Source of the DNA: an uncultured bacterium
Lineage (GTDB): Bacteria > Patescibacteriota > Dojkabacteria > CALFHW01
NCBI GenBank assembly: GCA_937876695.1
Contig: CALFHW010000183.1
Coordinates: 1-13,557, forward strand
Length of the DNA: 13,557 bases
Reading direction: 5' to 3'
Part shown: one piece after another, positions 6,810-11,699 of the stretch
Layout: every line of letters begins with the position of its first letter
Position numbering within the stretch: position 1 is the stretch's first letter
Notes under the pieces: generated by a model
Databases searched by the model: none
The model's input: the letters and a program-made list of their open reading frames with translations, nothing else
What the model was told of the DNA's origin: nothing
Made by a program: the position numbers and the translations under genes

Positions 6810-8056
6810 TTTGTAAAACCCATAATATCTAGCGCTGCAATAATGTTCTTATTGTAGTCATAATTTTGTCTCACATGTCTGTATGCGTTCGCTTTTATCC
6901 TTTCGAGGTCACTTTCAACAATATAAAGTGACCTAAAAAGCACTTCCGCTAGCGCATCTGAATCGCCAGCTTCAAAGAGAAATCCGGTTTCACCGTCAAT
7001 TACTTGCTCAGTTAAACCACCAGTATTTGATACGATCAAGGGTGCACATGAATATGGATTCGCGAAGTTCTCAATGGGTATTAGCCCAAAGGGCTCTTGT
7101 AACGATGGCACCACAACTGCTTTAAGATTTGGTGCTTGTTGTAAAATCTCAGGAAGTTGAATGCTAAACTTATCATGTAAATAGACATTCAATTTTAGGC
7201 TTTCAACCATATATTTGAGTCTAGCAATGTAACTATCGTTGGCGTGGGCAGCAGCGGCTACTATCACACATCTTGGTGCTTTACCTCCTAGCTTATGTAG
7301 TGCGTCTAGTAGCACGTGAAAGCCTTTATATGCATGTGCCCGTCCATAAGCTAAAATAAAAGGCTCATTCTCACCTATGCCAACTTCATTTAGGGTTTTA
7401 ATTAACTGCTCCTCTGAAATTTTTTCCTTCTCTGCAAGGAGTATGCCGTTATAAATTGGTACAATTCTCTCCTCATTCACCCCGTAGTCCTTAACCAAAT
7501 GTTGGGCCATAAACCGACTTGTCGCACCGACTAAGGTATTATTGGTAAAATTACTAACGCCATATGCTTCTCGTTCGAAGTCGATTCGTTGTGTATCAGC
7601 TGGATCATGCAGAAGACCTGTGCTTCTAGGAATATGTAAATGCCGGACATTTTCTAAATGAGCTAACTGTTTTGTTAAAAAGATAAATGGTGTGTCAAAA
7701 CTGCATACCAATACTTCTCCGCCTGCAATCTTTATCTCTGCAACTACTTCGGAGGCGTTAGTTGAAGCTTCCCTCCAATTTGCTGGATAACCGTATAGCT
7801 CCAGACCATCCGCTCCGTTCATTATCGGTCTTAGTCTGGCATTCGCCTTCTCAAAAAGCATTAGGTTTTGTTGATACCAGTCGGGCATATAATTAGGATT
7901 CTCTACTGCTGTATAGATAGGCGAGACAGTAAGATCACTTGTACTTTTGTTCGAGATAACGGTTTGCAGGAAGCGTTGGTTGCTTCTTCCAGCTCCAGTA
8001 TGTATTCCATATACACCATCATGAATAAATGTTACAACCGCCTGTATTTCTGACAT
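6806..8056 (-). CDS. GT4-family glycosyltransferase
   Basis: A 416-residue GT-B-fold glycosyltransferase of the GT4 type, which moves a sugar from an activated (usually nucleotide) donor with retention of configuration. The N-terminal acceptor domain opens with a Gly-rich loop (GIHTGAGRSNQRF, 17-29). The donor domain starts with ILAYGRAHAYKGFHVLLDAL (234-253) and carries the family's E-x7-E motif, EPFGLIPIE (Glu321 and Glu329), followed by VSNTGGLTEQVIDGETGFLF (342-361). No signal peptide or membrane segment is seen, so it is cytoplasmic or peripheral. It is the first gene of the three-gene minus-strand operon that continues with two heme-enzyme genes, which suggests it glycosylates their product rather than a cell-wall polymer; this is inference. 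The start codon lies 5 nt after a -10 box. Confidence 0.9.
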   Translation of the reverse strand: MSEIQAVVTFIHDGVYGIHTGAGRSNQRFLQTVISNKSTSDLTVSPIYTAVENPNYMPDWYQQNLMLFEKANARLRPIMNGADGLELYGYPANWREASTNASEVVAEIKIAGGEVLVCSFDTPFIFLTKQLAHLENVRHLHIPRSTGLLHDPADTQRIDFEREAYGVSNFTNNTLVGATSRFMAQHLVKDYGVNEERIVPIYNGILLAEKEKISEEQLIKTLNEVGIGENEPFILAYGRAHAYKGFHVLLDALHKLGGKAPRCVIVAAAAHANDSYIARLKYMVESLKLNVYLHDKFSIQLPEILQQAPNLKAVVVPSLQEPFGLIPIENFANPYSCAPLIVSNTGGLTEQVIDGETGFLFEAGDSDALAEVLFRSLYIVESDLERIKANAYRHVRQNYDYNKNIIAALDIMGFTK

Positions 8057-8060
8057 AGCT

Positions 8061-8086
8061 GATTATACCACCTAGGAAGGTATATC
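8061..8086. promoter_or_regulatory. inverted repeat over the minus-strand -10 box; possible operator
   Basis: The arms GATTATACC (8061-8069) and GGTATATC (8079-8086) are inverted copies apart from one extra T in the left arm, and enclose 9 nt containing the palindrome CCTAGG. The left arm covers the -10 box of the glycosyltransferase operon. This is the placement expected for a repressor site, but no regulator gene is seen in the window. Confidence 0.4.
8062..8067 (-). promoter_or_regulatory. -10 box of the glycosyltransferase/heme operon; leaderless start
   Basis: TATAAT on the minus strand, separated from the ATG at 8056 by 5 nt (CAGCT), which predicts a leaderless transcript. No convincing -35 box is present (ATATGA at 17 nt spacing). 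The box lies inside one arm of the inverted repeat at 8061-8086. Confidence 0.65.
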
Positions 8087-8104
8087 ATATGCCTGAAGCC
8101 TTTC

Positions 8105-8113
8105 TGCTATACT
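8105..8113 (+). promoter_or_regulatory. extended -10 box for the membrane-anchored protein gene
   Basis: TGC followed by TATACT, an extended -10 element, giving a leader of roughly 25 nt before the ATG at 8145. No -35 hexamer is obvious. An alternative TATAAA at 8128-8133 is also close. Confidence 0.45.
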
Positions 8114-8144
8114 CTTGGTAGCTTACTTATAAATACGTAAATTA

Positions 8145-8948
8145 ATGTCTAAGAAAACAATTATTTTAGTAATTTTATTCATCATCGGCTTATTCTGCTG
8201 TTTATTTGGCGCCATCGCGCTTATAGGCGTGGCAATTTCCTCAAATCCAGGTAATTCGCCAGTATCAGCGCCCACTGGAGCCCAGCCAAACCAGAAAAAA
8301 TACGAAGCGATCACTGCTGCTGCAGGTTACCAGGAAGTCGATGCTCTGGCCAAGTCTATCTCGCCAGCTGCATCATTGGTCACAGTGGCAGATGATCAGG
8401 GTGAAAGCGCGCTCTACTTTACTATTGGTAAGGATGACAGACCCGAGGATCTTACCAAAGATACGCTAGACGGCGTGGTAAAGAAGTGGCTCTATGTTTA
8501 CGTCACCGACCCCGCTCAAATTACACCAGAAGCAGGCAACAGTTTCTTCGGTAAATACAACGTCAAAGAAGATCAGGGTTTTATCATTAGTTTTGACAGT
8601 GTAAATGGTGCTCAAAAAAATAAGTCAGAGCTATATGGTGACAGTAGATTTCATAACCTAACTGATCTGGGGGAGGCTCTAAAAAAGACCGACAGCAGGA
8701 AAACTTACGATATCGCTTACAAAAAATCCGAAGCTGAGATAATTTCCAAAGGTCTTGCCGACAAAGAGCCTAAGTCAGTGGAGATGAGACTAGTCAACAT
8801 CGGTCAGATTTCGTTTACTGGAGGTGAAAGTAATGCCTTTAAACCATACTGGAAAGTCAGTATCTCTTTTGATAACACTGACACCGAGCAAGAATATGAC
8901 TCTTATACTTTCAATGCCGATGTCACGATTGACGGGGTGGTAGAGTAG
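8145..8948 (+). CDS. membrane-anchored extracytoplasmic protein of unknown function
   Basis: A 267-residue protein. After MSKK there is a single hydrophobic stretch (about 5-32, ILVILFIIGLFCC and onward), then a short Pro/Ser/Asn-rich linker (33-52) and a hydrophilic domain (53-267) predicted outside the membrane. The stretch could be an uncleaved anchor; the Cys pair at 18-19 sits inside it and does not form a normal lipobox. The outer domain holds many Asp, Lys and aromatic residues with short strand-like segments (WLYVYVTD, PYWKVSISFD) near its ends, but I do not recognise the fold. The gene follows an extended -10 box and ends 23 nt before the HIT gene, so both may share a transcript. No Shine-Dalgarno is seen. 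Confidence 0.75.
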   Translation: MSKKTIILVILFIIGLFCCLFGAIALIGVAISSNPGNSPVSAPTGAQPNQKKYEAITAAAGYQEVDALAKSISPAASLVTVADDQGESALYFTIGKDDRPEDLTKDTLDGVVKKWLYVYVTDPAQITPEAGNSFFGKYNVKEDQGFIISFDSVNGAQKNKSELYGDSRFHNLTDLGEALKKTDSRKTYDIAYKKSEAEIISKGLADKEPKSVEMRLVNIGQISFTGGESNAFKPYWKVSISFDNTDTEQEYDSYTFNADVTIDGVVE

Positions 8949-8971
8949 GTATAAGTTTGCCGGGATAAACA

Positions 8972-9454
8972 ATGAACAGCGAAGACTGTATCTTTTGCAC
9001 AATCAAAAACTCAGAGAGGAAACTGTGGCAGAATGACAGCTTCTTTATTTTCTTGGATAACTTCCCAGTAAATCCAGGTCATATGTTGGTGGTGCCAATT
9101 AATCACACCTTGTCATTGCTAGATCTCAGCGATGATGCTTGGATGGATCTCAATAAAGCCATAAAACACGCCCATGTGATTCTAGAGAAATTGAATCTTA
9201 CCGAAGTATACACCCAGATGCTCAAAACTGCCGACAATCCAAAATCCCAGGAGTATATTACTACTGCCTTGGGGCAACTCGAACGGGATAATAAACCTTC
9301 AGGATTTAACTATGGAGTAAATGACGGAGTTTCTGCTGGGAGAACAGTTCACCATTTACATTGGCATATCATTCCTAGATATGATAACGACGCAGCCGAT
9401 CCAAGAGGAGGAGTGCGAGGGGTGATCCCCCAAAGGCAGAACTATAGGGCGTAG
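8972..9454 (+). CDS. HIT-family nucleotide hydrolase/transferase
   Basis: A 160-residue histidine-triad protein. CIFC (6-9) begins the domain, as in zinc-binding HIT proteins; VNPGHMLVVP (33-42) is the usual strand-turn, and the catalytic triad is HLHWHIIPR starting at His128 (His128, His130, His132). Such proteins hydrolyse nucleotide phosphoramidates, adenylates or dinucleoside polyphosphates in the cytoplasm. Compared with a compact HIT domain there are about 20 extra residues (roughly 84-108, KTADNPKSQEYITTALGQLE and onward) between the helix and the GFNYGVNDG strand. The insert is in frame and looks like an extra helix, so it is probably a lineage feature. The gene lies 23 nt after the membrane-protein gene on the same strand. 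The exact substrate is unknown. Confidence 0.92.
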   Translation: MNSEDCIFCTIKNSERKLWQNDSFFIFLDNFPVNPGHMLVVPINHTLSLLDLSDDAWMDLNKAIKHAHVILEKLNLTEVYTQMLKTADNPKSQEYITTALGQLERDNKPSGFNYGVNDGVSAGRTVHHLHWHIIPRYDNDAADPRGGVRGVIPQRQNYRA

Positions 9455-9476
9455 TATAAGAGGCAGAGATTCCCAT

Positions 9477-10034
9477 TTAGCGGGTAATTTGCAGCGCAGC
9501 CTCAATATTTGGCAGATAATCTTTCCCTGTGTCATAAAACGGGATGTTTAAGTGTTGGCAAATCCTCTGGAGCCTTTTACTTTCCTCAATGAAAAACTCA
9601 AACGTATTTAATAGTTCAGTATCGCTCATTTCGTTTGTCCAGTTTGATAGGTCAAACTGGCGAACGCAATCAAGTCTTTCCTGAGGTGTAGAATTTGGGT
9701 AGCCAAAAACGAAGTATTGAAGGTGTGGATAGGTGGCGTGTAGATCTTCAAACGGCAATCTGAATCCGTCGAATACGAAATCGTCATGTTTGAGGGATTC
9801 TATCATCCGAAACAAAAACGGTTTGAAATTCTGGCAGACCTTTAGGTGGTCATTAAGATTATCAGCGTCGTGTGTGATGCCAAGCTGCGGGAATACATCT
9901 TCAAAACCTTCAATTATCGGGTCGATACAAATATGCTGCACAAAGTACTTCTTGATGAGTTCACGCGAAAAAGTCGACTTCCCCGCCGTCGGCACGCCCG
10001 CAACTATGAATTGATGAAAAGGTTTATCTGGCAT
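9477..10034 (-). CDS. small P-loop kinase-like NTPase
   Basis: A 185-residue protein with an N-terminal Walker A motif, AGVPTAGKST (12-21), directly after a hydrophobic strand (QFIVAGV). Other kinase-like elements are the strand ICIDPI (35-40), FVFDGFRLP (86-94), probably a Walker B or substrate segment, and an Arg-bearing lid-like stretch around 118-128 (QERLDCVRQFD). The size and order fit the nucleoside/small-molecule kinase group (adenylate-kinase-like), but the substrate cannot be assigned. It converges on the HIT gene with 22 nt between stops and is divergent from the gene at 10106, with 71 nt between starts. No clear promoter is identified for it; a TGC-TACTAT element lies about 10 nt before the ATG. 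Confidence 0.75.
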   Translation of the reverse strand: MPDKPFHQFIVAGVPTAGKSTFSRELIKKYFVQHICIDPIIEGFEDVFPQLGITHDADNLNDHLKVCQNFKPFLFRMIESLKHDDFVFDGFRLPFEDLHATYPHLQYFVFGYPNSTPQERLDCVRQFDLSNWTNEMSDTELLNTFEFFIEESKRLQRICQHLNIPFYDTGKDYLPNIEAALQITR

Positions 10035-10072
10035 TTATAGATCTATAGTAGCAGTATTCAACCAAGTTATAT

Positions 10073-10078
10073 TATAAT
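10073..10078 (+). promoter_or_regulatory. -10 box for the DUF1284-like gene
   Basis: TATAAT followed by 27 nt before the ATG at 10106. No matching -35 element is seen. Unlike the leaderless genes, this one should have a short leader, which contains no Shine-Dalgarno. Confidence 0.45.
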
Positions 10079-10105
10079 CCACTCACTTAATTCTAAAATC
10101 CATAT

Positions 10106-10912
10106 ATGGCTGCTGAACTTGTGAGTTGTTGTGAAACAGATCCACTAGAAAAATACTTTCGAATAAGGGCGCACCATTTGGGTGACTTTTGGTGGTTATA
10201 CAATCTAGCGAGATTGAGTCAAAACAATGAGCAAACAGCTATACAAGAGGCTGAAGCACTATTTAGATTTAATTACGGCGATGACGAAAGCTATAAGGAA
10301 GTATACACTGAGTTTTTAGGTTTAAAAGATTTAAGTCCGGAAGAATTACAGTGGGTATTAATCAATAATGATTATAATGACGTTGATATATTAGGCAGCC
10401 CAGAAGCAGCGCAAGAATTTGTAGGAAACCAAGCAAGTGTTAACCTAAGATTTTTAAATCTGGGCGAATCGGATCTTGTCGCTGTAACTCATGGACCAGA
10501 TGAAATTTGTGACAACCTCACCGGGGATGGCAGTCATTGTGTCATGCCAGAGGATAATAGTACATGTGATTACAATTACGATATTTCCATGATGTATTCC
10601 ATAATTAAGTACTATACAGATCATATAGATCTCTTTAAACACCGAGTCAAGCCAAAGATTATTAGTGTGATTGAAAATGGCAGGTCGAGTTTCGCTTTTG
10701 AGTTAAGTGCAGGGTTGATTTTGGACATATTCGACTCTGTCCCGTATAGCGCCAAAGATAAAAACACTTGGGTTACTTTCGATAACTTCATTGGAGATAA
10801 GTCAAAATATGAATCAAGGCAGGGCCTACCTCCAAGGGATTTCGAACTATACAGACATACAGTTTGGGTAAAATGTGTGAATTTGTTGTTGGCTATACCA
10901 GATGATTTTTAA
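10106..10912 (+). CDS. DUF1284-like protein
   Basis: A 268-residue protein of uncertain function. Two segments recall the DUF1284 family: FRIRAHHLGDF (18-28), compared with the family's R-x-HHL opening, and VAVTHGPDEICDNLTGDGSHC (125-145), compared with its DxIC...C cysteine motif. Together with Cys154 these residues (His23, His24, Cys135, Cys145, Cys154) could bind a metal. The protein is about twice the usual DUF1284 length, with an insertion-like helical stretch (about 40-110) and a C-terminal extension (about 170-268) that I do not recognise. There is no membrane segment. The stop codon is 1 nt before the 3' end of the convergent tRNA-Ala gene. The gene call is firm; the family link is a motif impression. 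Confidence 0.7.
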   Translation: MAAELVSCCETDPLEKYFRIRAHHLGDFWWLYNLARLSQNNEQTAIQEAEALFRFNYGDDESYKEVYTEFLGLKDLSPEELQWVLINNDYNDVDILGSPEAAQEFVGNQASVNLRFLNLGESDLVAVTHGPDEICDNLTGDGSHCVMPEDNSTCDYNYDISMMYSIIKYYTDHIDLFKHRVKPKIISVIENGRSSFAFELSAGLILDIFDSVPYSAKDKNTWVTFDNFIGDKSKYESRQGLPPRDFELYRHTVWVKCVNLLLAIPDDF

Positions 10913-10913
10913 C

Positions 10914-10990
10914 TGGTGGAGCTTGGGGGAATCGAACCCCCGATCTCCTCATTGCAAATGAGGCGCATTAACCAGCTGTGCTAAAGCCCC
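10914..10990 (-). tRNA. tRNA-Ala (UGC)
   Basis: Minus-strand tRNA that folds fully. The acceptor stem is GGGGCTT with AAGCTCC (one G-U pair). The D arm starts GCAC. The anticodon stem is CCTCA/TGAGG around the loop TTTGCAA, giving anticodon TGC. The T arm is GGGGG-TTCGATT-CCCCC, followed by discriminator A and an encoded CCA (10914-10916). There is no intron. A TATAAT lies 13 nt upstream on the same strand. Confidence 0.97.
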
Positions 10991-11003
10991 GCGTGTTCCC
11001 AAG

Positions 11004-11009
11004 ATTATA
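11004..11009 (-). promoter_or_regulatory. -10 box for tRNA-Ala
   Basis: TATAAT on the minus strand, 13 nt before the first base of the tRNA at 10990. The -35 region is poor. It is back to back with the rlmH -10 box, so the two genes are transcribed divergently from a 52-nt gap. Confidence 0.6.
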
Positions 11010-11028
11010 CAATATTTTTACTCCCTTG

Positions 11029-11037
11029 TGCGATAAT
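11029..11037 (+). promoter_or_regulatory. extended -10 box of rlmH; leaderless start
   Basis: TGC followed by GATAAT, ending 5 nt before the ATG at 11043. The spacing is the same as at 430/436 and at 8062/8056, so the transcript should begin at or beside the start codon. Confidence 0.55.
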
Positions 11038-11042
11038 TAACT

Positions 11043-11534
11043 ATGAAAGTCGTCATTTACAGCCTGGGTAAGATTAAATCAGCTGCCGCCAGTCAGCTGG
11101 TGGAGTATTACCGAGGCCTCTGCAGAAATACGCCCGCAGTCAGTTTTGAACTGGTGGAGATTAAAGAGACCAGATTTGATAAATACAAACACATCGCCAG
11201 CGGTAAATTACAGCCAGATAAGGTAATTGCCGAGTTAGCTTTACCATCCAGAAATACTTTCCTGCTAGCAGAGTGGGGTAGAGAGTATGATACAGCTGGG
11301 CTGATCAGCATGTTGCAAACTAAAAGAGATGCAGCAGAGGATGTGAACTTCGTAATCGGCACTGCTAGCGGTTGGGTAAGGTCAGAAGGTAAGGCCAATG
11401 GCAACGAGAATGGAGGTATCAACTTCCTATCACTTTCTAAGTTAATTATGAACCACGAGCTTGCGCAGGTAGTTTTGTGGGAGCAGTTGTATAGATTTTG
11501 TGATCACCTAAAAGGTGGGAGTTATACCAAGTAG
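11043..11534 (+). CDS. rlmH: RlmH, 23S rRNA pseudouridine-1915 N3-methyltransferase
   Basis: A 163-residue SPOUT methyltransferase that would methylate N3 of pseudouridine 1915 (E. coli numbering) in helix 69 of 23S rRNA, using S-adenosylmethionine. It has the usual length and order: an N-terminal strand MKVVIYSLGKIK, FELVEI (35-40), LLAEWGREY (74-82) for the usual L-(D/E)-x-G-k, FVIGTASGW (103-111) for the SAM knot (usually LIGGPEG), and MNHELAQVVLWEQLYR (136-151) for the knot's second half. The C-terminus is SYTK, whereas E. coli ends PYHRE; the Tyr-His-Arg end helps build the composite active site, so two of those three residues differ. The protein otherwise looks intact. It stands alone, starts without a Shine-Dalgarno and lies divergent from tRNA-Ala. 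Confidence 0.85.
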   Translation: MKVVIYSLGKIKSAAASQLVEYYRGLCRNTPAVSFELVEIKETRFDKYKHIASGKLQPDKVIAELALPSRNTFLLAEWGREYDTAGLISMLQTKRDAAEDVNFVIGTASGWVRSEGKANGNENGGINFLSLSKLIMNHELAQVVLWEQLYRFCDHLKGGSYTK

Positions 11535-11544
11535 AAAAACTGTT

Positions 11545-11575
11545 TTAACAAATTCCATAGAAAATAGGTTATAAT
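11545..11575 (+). promoter_or_regulatory. promoter of the aspS leader
   Basis: A -10 box TATAAT at 11570-11575, with TTAACA at 11545-11550 as a possible -35 (19-nt spacer, longer than ideal). The predicted transcription start is about 11582, i.e. within 2 nt of the first ATG of the leader ORF, so the leader peptide is itself probably translated from a leaderless mRNA. Confidence 0.7.
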
Positions 11576-11583
11576 TGCGCAGT

Positions 11584-11622
11584 ATGATGCAGCAAACAAA
11601 TAATAATAACAATTCAAACTAG
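11584..11622 (+). CDS. Asn-rich leader peptide of aspS
   Basis: A 12-codon ORF reading MMQQTNNNNNSN, then TAG. Six of twelve codons are Asn (four AAT, two AAC), five of them consecutive at 11599-11613, with two Gln codons before them. It starts at tandem ATGs right after the promoter and ends 77 nt before the aspS ATG. The RNA that follows can form an antiterminator or a terminator, so the ORF has the position, size and biased composition of an attenuator leader peptide, like the Phe-rich one before pheST in E. coli. The proposed reading is that a ribosome slowed at Asn codons when Asn-tRNA(Asn) is scarce allows aspS transcription. The peptide probably has no function other than being translated. 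This is inference from sequence, strengthened by the matching RNA structures. Confidence 0.75.
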   Translation: MMQQTNNNNNSN

Positions 11623-11660
11623 TTAACTAGGGGTTGTTATTGCCGTTTAATAATCCCCTA
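11605..11660 (+). promoter_or_regulatory. competing RNA hairpins of the aspS attenuator
   Basis: Segment 1 (AATAACAA, 11605-11612, inside the Asn codons) is perfectly complementary to segment 2 (TTGTTATT, 11634-11641). Segment 2 with its preceding TAGGGG (11628-11633) can instead pair with segment 3: TAGGGG with CCCCTA (11655-11660) and TTATT (11637-11641) with AATAA (11649-11653), around the loop GCCGTTT. Segment 3 is also the left arm of the terminator. Thus 1:2 favours termination and 2:3 prevents it. A ribosome that reaches the leader stop at 11620-11622 would cover the TAGGGG, again leaving the terminator free. Confidence 0.7.
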
Positions 11661-11676
11661 ACAGGGGACTTTTTTT
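11654..11676 (+). terminator. intrinsic terminator in the aspS leader
   Basis: TCCCCT, loop AAC, AGGGGA: a 6-bp GC-rich stem (11654-11668), followed by C and seven Ts (11670-11676). It lies upstream of aspS and downstream of its only visible promoter, so it must be read through for aspS to be expressed. It serves as the regulated terminator of the attenuator, rather than the end of rlmH, although it would also stop transcripts coming from rlmH. Confidence 0.85.
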
Positions 11677-11699
11677 AATTTATCTTAACTATCGCCAAC

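Noticed and set aside
7868..8053. Short plus-strand open frame antisense to the glycosyltransferase start
   Set aside because: It lies wholly inside the clear GT4 gene, has no promoter and resembles no known protein.
11108..11422. Minus-strand open frame of 104 codons inside rlmH
   Set aside because: It is antisense to a recognisable RlmH, and its composition (many Ser, Pro, Leu) is that of a shadow frame.
11576..11699. T-box riboswitch upstream of aspS
   Set aside because: No T-box sequence (AGGGTGGNACCGCG-like) and no specifier stem; the leader is too short, and a leader ORF with matched competing hairpins explains the region better.
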